Source of the DNA: Sitta carolinensis
Lineage: Eukaryota; Chordata; Aves; Passeriformes; Sittidae
Assembly: GCA_032173965.1 (NCBI GenBank)
Contig: CM063290.1
Span: forward strand, 1,054,001-1,118,000
DNA: 64,000 bases
Reading direction: 5' to 3'
This document shows positions 32,666 through 61,760 of this stretch, one piece after another. Each line of letters begins with the position of its first letter. Position 1 is the stretch's first letter. Position numbers and translations under genes: made by a program. The notes under the pieces are model-generated. The model was not told the DNA's origin and searched no databases. It was given only the letters and a program-made list of their open reading frames with translations.

Positions 32666-33945
32666 CCCCACATCCCATCCTGCTGACTGGTCTGTGCCCT
32701 CTGCCCCTCCGTGCCTGCTCCTGACTGCTGCCTCTGTGCTCTGCATTCATTCCCTCCTCACTCCAGGCCTGTATCCGTGACGCTTTTCCTGGCACCCTTC
32801 CCAACTTCTCTTGCTGCCAAGTCAGACTCAGTACAAGATGCTTGTAGTCCCTTTCAAATCCTTTCCTATCGTGGCAAATAAACCCACTGTCCTCCACACA
32901 CACACACTCCTGATATTATCCTTGACAGCTCTTCACTTCTGGCACTCAGCTGCTGCTTAATCATAGGGTTTCTTTCTCTGAGTCACCTCATGTGCTCTTG
33001 CAGCCAAGAGCTCGACTTTGGTTTGGCAATGTCACGGCAGGAGCACATCCCATGGCTGCCCGCATGTCCCACTGCCCGCGGCTCGCTCCTCTGGGCTCTG
33101 CTCTGGGCCAGCATCGCTGCCCCTGGGAGTGGCACCATTCCCCCCTCTGCCTTCCCGCACACGCCACCAGCGCCCTGCTGCTCCACCCCACTTTTCCTGA
33201 TTTTATCATTTCCCTGCTGTTTCGCGGAGTTTCTGTTCTTAGCACAGAGCGACCTGGGTGACCTTGACTCCCAGGTAGCCCTGGTGCTCAGATCCCTTCT
33301 CCAAACATCCTCCCGCTGAGGCCCCTCTCCCCCCACGCTCTCGTCCTTGTGACATTTGCAAAGAGGGGGCAAGCGGAGCAAACCAAACAAATCCGGCAAA
33401 TATCGCTGGCAAAGGGGAACCAACGCGACGTGCAGGGAGCACCGGCAGTAACCTCGCTGCCTTCCGAGCCCTGTCCTTCCGCTGACCCCTCCTGCCGCAC
33501 GGCTGCGGGCCCGGCACGGGACCCCCCGCTCCTCCCCAAATCCCCCGTGTGCCCACGGAGCCATAACCCGGCTCTGCTCCTCCCTAGGAAAACAACCGGA
33601 GCGTCCCAGAGGAGCTGTTTGCAGACAACGCTGCAAAAGCGCTTCCCCGCGCCGCTCTCTGCGCTGAGCAAACACAAGGGCAGCCTAAAGCCAGAGGGCT
33701 GCCATGAAAGTTGGATGGCTCACTGTCCAGAGAATGCTGCAGGTGCGGACACACCTATTCACCCTCCCAGCCCCTCGGCCGGGCCCGCTTTGTGCCAACA
33801 GGGTGTTGGTGTTTATTGCCTTTTTCCCAGCTGCCCACTGGCGCGGACTTTGCTCCTCCGGGCTGGGATTTCTAAGCAGCGGGAGGCTTTCCACGTGTGT
33901 TTGAGAAGGTACAAAGCCTGCCGGAAAACAATGGAAATAGCTGCC

Positions 33946-35650
33946 TTATGACTGCTGCGTGTCACGCACTCGGTTCTCGCCCGTTCGTTTGTCCTTGGAG
34001 CTGCTCGCACCGCCTGGAACTTGATCCCGAGCGGTGCCGGGTGCCGGGGCTGGCACGAACACGGCGCCGTGGGCTCAGGCACGGCCGGAGCCGCGGGCCG
34101 GGGCTGGCAGACCCGCTGGGCCCGGAGCCGCCGCAGGGCTGTGCAGCGAGCGGGCTGCGGCTCCCCGAGGAGCGGGGGCTCTGCGGGGGCTTCCTGCTGG
34201 CAGCGAGCAGCTGCTCCGGAGCCGAGTGTGGTGGGAGCAGCTTCTCCGGGCTGGGATTCCCACGGGGTCCCTGGCCTGGGAGCGCCCCGGCTGGCTCGGC
34301 GTGGTCTGCCAGCTTCTCCAGGACAGGATCTCCCTGATCCTTGGACAGGCTCCCCTCCACCTCCCAAAGGACAGGCGCCCTCTGTGCAAGCGTCCCGCAG
34401 ACCCCAAGGGCAGGATCTCCTTTATTTCCCCTACAATAGCCTCCCCTCAGTCTCCCAGGACTGGATCTCCTTTATTTCCCCTACAATAGCCTCCCCTCAG
34501 ACCCCAAAGGCAGGATCTCCTTTATTTCCCCTACAATAGCCTCCCCAGGACAGGATCTCCTTATTTCCCTACAATACCCTCCCCTCAGACCCAAGGGCAG
34601 GATCTCCATTATTTCCCCTACAATACCTTCCCCTCACTCCCCCAGGACTGGATCTCCATTATTTCCCCTACAATAGCCTCCCCTCAGACCCCAAAGGCAG
34701 GATCTCCTTTATTTCCCATACAATAGCCTCCCCCAGGACAGGATCTCCTTTATTTCCCCTACAACAGCCTCCCCTCAGTCCCCCAGGGCTGGATCCTCTC
34801 CTCCGCAGGCTCCCCTTTGTCCAGCCTCCCTTCAGGTGCCCCAGCACAGGATCGCCTCCATTTCCCCCGGGACTGGATCCCCTCAGCTGCTCCTCCAGGA
34901 CTGGATCCCCTGAGCCCTCGCCAATAACTGGATCCCCTCCGCACGCTGTGGGACAAGCTCCCCTCAGGCTCCCCCTCAACACGGGATCCGCCAGCCTGGA
35001 TCCCTCCGGGCCCCGCCGCCCTCAGCCCCCGCTCGGCGGGCACAGCGCGGGGCAGCCGGCGCTCAGCCGCCTCGGCTCGTCCCCGCCCGCTCCGTGCTGC
35101 GGCCGCCGGCCGCCTCCCCCCGGCGCTGCCCCCGCTCTCGGCCCGCGGTGCTCGGCGCCGAGCTCCGGGCCGCGCCTCACGGCAGCGCGGCTCGGCACGG
35201 CAGCCCCGCCATCGCGTGAGAGCCGCCGCCCGCCGCCGCCCCCCCGCCCGCCGCCATCACGCACGGCGGGAACAGCTGCCGGCGCGGCGCGGCCAGGCCC
35301 CGCTGCCAGACCCCGCTCCCGGCCAAGGCGGGCCCTCGCCAGCTCCTATTAATGCAGAGCTTAATTAATGACCCCCGCGGGGGGCGAGCCGCCCTTCACA
35401 CGCGACACGCGCTCGCCGCTTCGCCCGCGCCTGGCGCGGAGGCACGAAGAGGTTAAAGCGGAGGCGGGGGCGTGAGGCGGCTGCCAAGGCGGGATTAGCG
35501 CGGCTCGGAGCTCGGCACGCAAGGCGGGACGGGGCACGGCGGCCACACGCGAGGGACCCGCGGGGACACGCGTGGCACCGCCGCGCAAAGCCGGGGGCAC
35601 ACGGAGGGGACCGGCAGCCCGAACGAGCGCCCCCGTCTCCCCCTCGGCTT
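33946..35650. promoter_or_regulatory. CpG-rich island between the genes (strongest at 35000-35640)
   Basis: CpG density is as high as at the TIPARP promoter. GCCGCC runs lie at 35220-35260, and TTAATTAA at about 35360 sits just before the densest part. No ATG-led conserved frame is visible. It may drive a non-coding transcript or be an alternative upstream promoter for LEKR1, 2-3 kb away. Confidence 0.45.
34395..34790 (+). repeat. 40-50-bp minisatellite inside the CpG-rich region
   Basis: About eight copies of GGATCTCCTTTATTTCCCCT plus ACAATAGCCTCCCCTCAG. Spacing is 50 bp at first (34413, 34463, 34513), then shorter. Confidence 0.9.
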
Positions 35651-36289
35651 TGCATCCCTCTCTTAAAACAGCACCTACTCACTCACCCTTATTTCTTTTC
35701 ATTCCCCCCTTTTATTTCCTGTTTTTCCAATAAAGCTTTTGTTTCTATCCTCTAAAATTCACTATTTTCTTCAATCCCACCCTCTTTTTTCTCCCCTATT
35801 CCGCTCCCCGCCCTTACTGATGCTTCATCTCACAGATGAGCCGCGCGTGAATTAAATTAAGGTCACCTCGTGGTTTTTTTTGCCATGGCCTGTCTCCAGG
35901 TTGGGGTGTGTGTCCCTAAATTATGGTTTTGGGGGGGGTGTATTGTTTTGTATAAGGCTGCAGGGAACGTTTTGGGGATGTAAGAATTGCTTTGGGGATG
36001 TAGGAACTGCTTTGAGCCGATGGTCCCTCCTGGGCGATAAAACCGAGTCCCAACAGCGACTGGGTTTCGGAGGAAACAGGAACCCACCAGTGCTGGAAAG
36101 AAGGGCAAAAAGTGGGATTAATGATGCTGAAACTCCCGGATCTCGCTGCCAGTGCTCGGCTGGTTTATTCATTTTCGTGGCTGTGTGCGCTCCAGTGGGT
36201 CTCACCGGGAGCTGGCGCACGGTTCATCCCGGGGTTGAGCTCGTGCCTCGGCTGTGACACACGGACGACCCGGCTGCCAGCGCCAGATT

Positions 36290-36825
36290 TGGGGTGGTGC
36301 TGGCTAATTTGGGGTGTCAGGGGTAGCTTTGGGGTGTCAGAGCCAAATTCAGGCTGGCCGGGCTGAATTAAAGGTGTCAGTGTCAGGAGGGGCTTCGGGG
36401 TGTCATGGTTAAATTTGGGCTGGCTGGGGGGGGGGGGGGGACACAGAGGTGGTTTTGGGGTGTCAGTGTAGAATTTGGGGAGTCACGGACGGGTTTGGGA
36501 TGTTTGGGCCAAATTTGGGACGTTGCGGGTGGCTTTGTGAGCGCAGGGTCAAATTTGGGGTGGCAGGGTTGAATCTGGGATGGCAGATTTTGGCTTTGGG
36601 TGTCAGGGCTTGACTGCAGGGTATTGGTGGGCTTTGGGGTGTCATACACGAATTTGGGGTGTCAGGGTTTGGCTTTGGAGTGTTAGGGTCGAATTCGGGA
36701 TATCGCTGCCGGCTTTGGGGTGTCAGGGCCGAATTTGGGGTGTCAAGGTTTGGCTTTGGGGTGTCAGGGTCAAATTTGGGATGCCGGCGATGGCTTGGGG
36801 TGTCGGGGACGGTTTTGGGGCGCAC
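36290..36825 (+). repeat. degenerate TTTGGGGTGTCAGGG repeat
   Basis: Irregular units of 18-36 bp around AATTTGGGGTGTCAGGGT, with a run of about 15 G at 36426-36441. The minus-strand proline- and threonine-rich frames are artefacts. Confidence 0.85.
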
Positions 36826-36864
36826 TAAACCGCGACCCTGCAGCGAGCCCGGGCTGCTCTCCTC

Positions 36865-37440
36865 AGCCCCCCTCTCCCCTCAGTCCCCCCCTCGTCTCCC
36901 CTCACCCCTCCCCCATCTCCCTCATCCTCTCTCTCACTCTCCTCTCTCTCCCTCTCTCCCCTCTCCCCTCAGCCCCTCTCCCCCTCAGCCCCTCTCTCCC
37001 TCAGCCCTCTCCCCTCAGCCCCTCTCTCCCTCAGCCCCTCTCTCCCCTCAGCCCTCTCTCCCCTCAGCCCCTCTCTCCCTCACCCCCCCTCTCTCCCCTC
37101 ATCCCCTCCTCCCCTCACCCTCTCCCCTCCCCCTCTCTCCCCTCATCCCCCTCTCTCCCCTCATCCCCCCTCTCTCCCCTCATCCCCCTCTCTCCCCTCA
37201 TCCCCCCTCTCTCCCCTCATCCCCCTCTCTCCCCTCATCCCCCTCTCCCCTCATCCCCTCTCTCCCCTCATCCCCCCTCTCTCCCCTCATCCCCCCTCTC
37301 TCCCTCATCCCCCCTCTCCCCTCAGCCCCTCTCTCTCCCCTCAGCCCCTCTCTCTCCCCTCATCCCCCTCTCTCCCACCTCATCCCCTCTCTCCCCTCAT
37401 CCCTCTCCCCTCATCCCCTCTCTCCCTCATCCCTCTCCCT
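36865..37440 (+). repeat. CT-rich tract just upstream of LEKR1
   Basis: Some 570 bp of CTCTCTCCCCTCATCCCC and CCTCAGCCCCTCTCTC units, nearly pure pyrimidine on the + strand, ending about 200 bp before the LEKR1 ATG. Confidence 0.92.
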
Positions 37441-37637
37441 CAGCCGCCGTGACGCGCACGCGCCGTTGCCGCGGTTACGGCGGACGCCACGGCCACAAGA
37501 TGGCGGCGGCCGCGGCGCCCCCCCCGCCCCTCACGGGCCCTCCGTGCCGGGACCCCGGCGGGCCCTGAGCCCCGAGCGCCGGCCGCTCCCGGAGCCCCGG
37601 CCGCTCCCGGAGCCCGCCGCCGAGCCTGCGGGAGGCC
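37441..37637 (+). promoter_or_regulatory. LEKR1: LEKR1 promoter and 5' UTR
   Basis: CpG-rich. CAAGATGGCGGC at 37496-37507 is a strong YY1 motif. GTTGCCGCGGTTAC at 37465-37478 resembles an RFX X-box (GTTGCC, spacer, inverted half-site with one mismatch). The probable 5' UTR holds a direct repeat of CGGCCGCTCCCGGAGCCC at about 37579-37615. Confidence 0.6.
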
Positions 37638-55692
<18,055 letters not shown>

Positions 55693-56999
55693 GTAAGGGA
55701 AGTCTTTATCCTTTCTAGCAAAAATCCAAAAGGGAAAAAAAAATGTTTGTAAAAGCACCAAAGTTGTGGTTGTTACTGTGAAAAGACTCCAGAGGCCTGG
55801 ATTAAAGGTGGGTGTCATTCCAAGGAGTCTGGAATCCTGCTGGGAGCACCAGGCAGCTGCCTGGGAGGGCAAGAGGAGGAAAGGAGGAAATGAAGGTGGT
55901 GGAACACAGTCCTGCTGTTAATTGTCCATCTTAAGTAGAACATCAGGCTCTGAGGGTAAAATTCAAAGAATTGGTCTCCTTTTGGGTGCAGGACCAGGAA
56001 GGACTTCTGTTTCTCAGAACAGGACTGAAAAGCAGGCCAGGCCCTTTTCTCTGAGTCATTAAACAGGAGACACTAATGACCCACCCTTGATTGTGTCTCA
56101 GGAAGCCGAGAATGCTCTTGAGAAAAGGGTGAGAGCAGGGACAGCACTCGAAATGATTCCCTGGGAGCTCTGTGCACACAAAAACTCACTGCAAAAGGAT
56201 TCCTTCTCTTGGGGTCTCTTGGGTCTCTTTTCTCTTGCACTCACAGCTCTGGCTCCGAGGTGTTTGGAGACCTTGGGGCCACACTGGGGGCTGTGCTGTT
56301 CCAGCAGGGTGTGGAGCCCCCAGGCTGGCAGAGCAGCCCCTCTGCCCTGCGCTCAGAAAGCAGGGGCTGGCAGTGATGGTCACAGTGGGGGAACTTCACT
56401 GGGCCTTCAGTACCTGTGAAAACACCAGACGGGAGAGCCCAGCCCTGGTTACACACCCCTGGTGCACTCTCACTTATTATTGTACTGTAATAATTTAAAT
56501 AGTGTCTCATACATTAATATTGAATTGGTTCATTTTGTAACAATGCTGGTAAAAGCTCCGGCAAAGACATCTCCTGTCTTTGTAGAAATAATAAGGAGCA
56601 GTGGATATAAAATCTCATCAGGTGATCTCTCACACTCTGAAATACACGTGTTAGCATGATAACATCAGACAGTTGTGTTGTTGTATTTGTGCTGAAAGGA
56701 AAACTGCCTTTAGTCAGTTCCCTTTTCCCCTCTGTTTACTCCAGAGGTTGCTGCCAACGCTGAGTTCAGGCTTTCTTCATGAACATGGCAAACAAACACT
56801 TTCATTTTCAGCTTTGTCACCCTTTAACTCCATGCAGAATCTTAAACGAAAGGGTTTTGCAGTCTTTATTTTTGAATATTTTTTAAAGGTTCAATGTGTT
56901 CTGTATTTTTTGGGGGGCTGCATGGCTTCTTGGATCTCCTAAGAACCTGAATTTGCTTCCCTAAATTGGCATGTTGCATCAGCCCCTCACAATTAATTA

Positions 57000-57095
57000 T
57001 CACAGAATCCTGGAATGCTTTGGGTTGGGAGGAACCTTAAATCCCATTCCACCCCCTGCCATGGGCAGGGACACCTTCCACTGTCCCAAGTTGAA
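57000..57095 (-). mobile_element. CR1 3' fragment, antisense
   Basis: ATCACAGAATCCTGGAATGC, TTTGGGTTGGGAGGAACC and CCATGGGCAGGGACACCTTC, ending abruptly at CTGTCCCAAG. Confidence 0.88.
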
Positions 57096-58489
57096 AATCT
57101 GCACTGAAATATAAAACAACAGAGATTTTATGGAGAAAACACAGCTAAAACATCATCTGTGGAATTCATACAGAATATTAGGACCCTGCAAAATCTTAAT
57201 GATGAGTAAAAATACCATCTAAGCTGGTTGATGTTTTATGTGAGACTTTTAAAAATTTATTAATAAAAATGTAGCAGTCACTTGCTAATAAACGAGTTGT
57301 TAAGAAGCAGTAAAATGTTTGATGTGGGTATCCAGAAAGAGGTTTCAAGGCAGGAAAGCTGCTGGCTCAGGCATTTGGATTCCACCCTTCCTGAATGGAT
57401 CAGTAAAACACAAATCCAGGAGGATTTGAAGGGCTCTGGCTCTAGGGAACACATTGCTGGGTTGGGGTAATAAACCCCCTAAATGGACTGCTGATAAAAT
57501 TGGCTCTCTTTGAAATACCAAACAGGATTCTTTTCATGAAACAAACGTTAAATATGAAATGAGTTTGCAATTGTATTAAAATAAATGAGTGGGAACTGGA
57601 AATCAGTTCCAGGGAGTGAACCTGCCCTGTCCAAAACTGGGGTGTGGAAATCAGCCACAGCCTGAGAGTCCCTGCTTTGGGGGAGCTTGGGGCTTTGCTT
57701 TATTCTGCTTTTTTTCCTCCCACAAACTACTCCAAAGTCCTTCTTTGGTACTGAAATAATTTGACACACCAGAAATAATAAAAACTACTAGGATTTCCGT
57801 GTTTTTAAAGGATTTTCCTTTCTGCAGCCGATATTTTGAGGATTCTTCTGTTGCATATTTCTCACAGGATTGTGAAGTCATGATTCTTTCACATCACAGC
57901 AGGCATTTGCAAGAGCAGGAGTCAGCAGTTGTTTCTGCTGTTGGTTTTTGTCCTCATGCTTGTCGTGGCTTTCTGAAGCTTCCCTTTGGAGGGGATTTGT
58001 GGGATCACTTGGATTGTTGGCTTCAAGCCACTTTGCAGCCTCACAGAGCATCACCCAGCTGCAGGGAGGTGACAGGACTTGACAAATGCTCAACACAGGG
58101 TAAGGTCTGCTGGATAATTGTCTAATGAATCAGAATTCCCAAATCAAAAATCAATAATGGTGATAATGTGTCTGTGTTCTTAGTGCTGGGAGCAGCAGGG
58201 CTGCAGTAGCACTGGCTCCTAACAGATTTCTGCTTTCATTTTATTACCAGCTAAATCCTTTGCTTAATCACACATGAAGAATCTTTTTTCTTCCCCAAAG
58301 TCCTTGTGGTTTTTCTTCAACTCACGACAGCTCTGGGTGGGTTGAAATTGCTGGAGATGCTCACAAAATCGGAATTTTTAGTGTTTTGCTGCTCCTGCTC
58401 CACAGGCTACTTCAGATTTAAACTTGGTGGTCTGCTGCCATGGTGAGGCTGATGGAAAACTGCAGGCAGCTGGAGGAGCTGGGGAGAGG

Positions 58490-58582
58490 AATGTCAGCAT
58501 TCCTGGTGGAAAGGAGAGGGGAAAGCCAGCACTCCTGATGGAAAGGAGAGGGGAAAGCCAGCACTCCTGATGGAAAGGAGGT
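58490..58582 (+). repeat. 33-bp tandem repeat, three copies
   Basis: GCACTCCTGATGGAAAGGAG with AGGGGAAAGCCA; the first unit has GCATTCCTGGTGG. Confidence 0.85.
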
Positions 58583-58959
58583 GTTTTCATCTCCTGAAGT
58601 GTCTTTAATGGCACTTTAAAGACCACTTTGAAGAGCTTTGAAAATGCAAAGGGGGAATAGTTTCCTGCAGTTTTTAGGCAGGCTGCAGCTCCAACAGCCC
58701 CTGTTCATGCTCCAAGTGCTGCTAAATGTATTTTTTATGAATTCCAGCTGCGGTGGGAAGGCTGGGGAGTGCTGCTGCTGGAGCAGAGTGGGACAGGGCA
58801 GTGGCTCATCGGAGCTTTTTGGCAGCCTGAGTGCCAGAGGAGGCACAGGAATCCATGGAGATCAACCCCAGTGCCTGCCACGAGGGCTGGGACTGAGAGA
58901 AGGGTCTCACCGTGCTGCTTGAGGAAAAGCAGGAATGCAGGTTCTCCCCTGGAGCCAGC

Positions 58960-60095
58960 CTGGGGAGGAGAAGCTCCAGGGAGAGCTCAGAGCCCTTCCA
59001 GAGCCTGGAGGGGCTGCAGGAGAGCTGAGACTGGGGACAGGGAATGGTTCCCACTGCCAGAAGGGAGATCGGGAATTGGGAATTCCTGGCAGGGACAAAG
59101 GCAGGAGAGCATCCCCAAAAAATGATGGCAATCTGGGGATGAGGAGAAGCAGAGGCAGGAAATGTTGGGGTGGGAAATGCGGGGTTGGAGCAAGGAGTGC
59201 CCATGAATAAATGAAATCAATCTTTGCAGTTCCAGCTTTGAGGGGAATGGGCTCAGGGATTATGGCAGGGCTGGGGCCGGGCTGGGAGAGCTGGGGGCGC
59301 TCCTGGAGAGGAGAAGGCTCCAGGGAGAGCTCCGAGCCCCTGGCAGGGCTGGAGGGGCTGCAGGAGAGCTGGGGAGGGGCTGGGGACAGGGGATGGCTCC
59401 CACTGCCAGAAGGGAGATCGGGAATTGGGAATTCCTGGCAGGGACAAAGGCAGGAGAGCATCCCCAAAAAATGATGGCAATCTGGGGATGAGGAGAAGCA
59501 GAGGCAGGAAATGTTGGGGTGGAAATGCGGGGTTGGAGCAAGGAGTGCCCATGAATAAATGAAATCAATCTTTGCAGTTCCAGCTTTGAGGGGAATGGGC
59601 TCAGGGATTATGGCAGGGCTGGGGCCGGGCTGGGAGAGCTGGGGGGGCTCCTGGAGAGGAGAAGGCTCCAGGGAGAGCTCCGAGCCCCTGGCAGGGCTGG
59701 AGGGGCTGCAGGAGAGCTGGGGAGGGGCTGGGGACAGGGGATGGCTCCCACTGCCAGAAGGGAGATCGGGAATTGGGAATTCCTGGCAGGGACAAAGGCA
59801 GGAGAGCATCCCCAAAAAATGATGGCAATCTGGGGATGAGGAGAAGCAGAGGCAGGAAATGTTGGGGTGGAAATGTGGGGTTGGAGCAAGGAGTGCCCAT
59901 GAATAAATGAAATCAATCTTTGCAGTTCCAGCTTTGAGGGGAATGGGCTCAGGGATTATGGCAGGGCTGGGGCCGGGCTGGGAGAGCTGGGGGCGCTCCT
60001 GGAGAGGAGAAGGCTCCAGGGAGAGCTCCGAGCCCCTGGCAGGGCTGGAGGGGCTGCAGGAGAGCTGGGGAGGGGCTGGGGACAGGGGACAGGGA
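58960..60095 (+). repeat. 348-bp tandem array derived from CR1, about 3.3 units
   Basis: Equivalent points lie 348 bp apart (for example 59211, 59559, 59907). The unit combines CR1-type GAGAGGAGAAGGCTCCAGGG with non-CR1 DNA containing AATGAAATCAATCTTTGCAG. The first unit is more diverged than the others. The 469-codon minus-strand frame across it is an artefact. Confidence 0.93.
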
Positions 60096-60400
60096 ATGGC
60101 TCTGGCAGGGCTGGGGGGAGACTGGGAATTGGGAATTGCTCCCTGGGAGGGGCTGGGTGGGAGATTGGGAATTGGGAATTGCTCCCTGGGAGGGGCTGGG
60201 TGGGATTTTGGGAATTGGGAATTGCTCCCTGGGAGGGGCTGGGTGGGATTCCCAGAGCAGCTGGGCTGCCCCTGGATCCCTGGAATATCCAAGGCCAGGC
60301 TGGACACTGGGATCACCCGGGACAGTGGGAGGGGTCCCCATGGCAGGGGGGCACTGGATGGGATTTAAGGTCTCTTCCAACCCAAACCATAATTCTGAAT
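60096..60400 (+). mobile_element. CR1 3' tail following the array, with an internal duplication
   Basis: Three copies of GGGAATTGCTCCCTGGGAGG at 60118-60240, then the normal tail to CTCTTCCAACCCAAACCATA. It is the natural 3' continuation of the CR1 part of the array. Confidence 0.85.
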
Positions 60401-61634
60401 TAAAGGAAGTGTCTTTATTCTGTTTTGTCTCCTTGGCCTGAACACTGAGGGTAAAATAATCATCCCCAAGAAAAATTAAGGTCAGAATCTCCATTTTTTT
60501 CCTGTTCATTTTTCCCAGCCAATAAGTAAGGACAGTATTTCAAACCAATTTTAATGGGTAGGAGAAGCAGGTCTGTAGGAATTTTGACATATCCCAATTA
60601 GCTTGGCTTCAAACAGACAGGAATCCAGGCAGAAAATTCAGGCTTTAGATCCAGCTTTGATGCTGGAGTGTGAACTGTGGCCGTGGATGAGCCCATCCAA
60701 CCCTTCTGAGTGCAGGCATGCTTGGAGTGTGGCACTGGGGCAGTGGCAGGGGTGCAGGCTTTGCCAAATTAACATTTTTTCCTTTTTTTTTTAGGGATTT
60801 TTAAGGTCATGTTTGCGTGGTTGCAGTTGTTGGTTTATTCTCTTGAGGGCACCTCAGCTGCCCTTAATTTGTGCCACTCAAAACTATTTAGAATCTGGTC
60901 CCTTTTTCTGCTTTTTCATCCTTTTTCTCGCTGAAGGTGAAAGAATGAAGCAGGGAGCCAGCCAGGCCAGGCTGGCAGTGGCCAGCAGCATGTGCTGGGG
61001 GAGATAAGCCCCAGTCCCTGCTCTCCTGGCACATCCTGCCAGTTCCTGGCAGCTTTGAGTGATTTGGACACTTCCTGATGGCCCTGCTGAGGTCTCCAGA
61101 AAGCATCCAAATCTGGGCTCACTCCAGACTTCTGTGAGTCACAAATTAAAAGAAGGGACTTTCTTGTGTAGACAAAAAAAAATTATCTTAGAGAACACAG
61201 TAGATGAACTATTGTAAATATGAATAATTAGTTCTGTTCTGTGCAGGGACTTGGGGTGTTGCTTCACTTCTTTGGTCTCCCTAGAAACACGTGGTGAGGC
61301 AACGTTTCCCTGCTCTGCCACGGCCACTTTGCGTGGATGTACTTCAGATTTCTCAGAGCTTGTCTGCTGTGCTCTTCAAATAAATGTCCTGGGAACTCTC
61401 TGTGTTAAGTGCACATCTGAATTTGCCTGGAATTAGTGTTCTGAGAAAAATTCAATGTTTTTTCCTCCTTCGACACGGCTCGTTGGCCAAATTCAGGGCC
61501 CATACAAGGGGGAGTTATTCAGTAAGATTTCAATAATTGCTGCAACCTCCTATTTCCCAGAACACAAGACAAATCCAGCAAGAGGGGCTGGGATCCAGCC
61601 TGCCTTGGTTCCCTATTCCAATTCCTCGCCCAGC

Positions 61635-61760
61635 TTGGAGCTCCCAGTGTGTGCCAGGCTGGACAGGGCTGGCAGCAGCCTGGGATGGTGCAAGGTGTCT
61701 GCATGGCATTTAAGGTCCCTTCCAACCCAAACCATCCTGGGATTCTGGGATTCTGTTTGA
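61635..61760 (+). mobile_element. CR1 3' fragment, sense
   Basis: GCCAGGCTGGACAGGGCTGG, AAGGTCCCTTCCAACCCAAA and the tail GGGATTCTGGGATTCTG. Confidence 0.85.

Larger units (their letters stand above)
18986..33945. other. intergenic DNA between TIPARP and LEKR1, no coding gene recognised
   Basis: Contains CR1 fragments, short tandem arrays and a GC-rich block at 19.8-20.6 kb. The longest open frames lie in GC-rich or CR1 DNA, have no protein-like character and no splice-consistent partners. Unique AT-richer DNA at 24.6-28.1 kb might hold conserved regulatory elements, but I cannot test that. Confidence 0.6.

Noticed and set aside
56087..56140. Coiled-coil-like EAENALEKR stretch after a splice-acceptor-like CTCAG, as a possible LEKR1 exon 6
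   Set aside because: Exon 5 ends in phase 1; entering here in that phase gives a TGA within a few codons.
58907..60316. 469-codon minus-strand frame, the longest in the window
   Set aside because: Runs antisense through the 348-bp CR1-derived array; the peptide repeats every 116 residues exactly as the DNA does.
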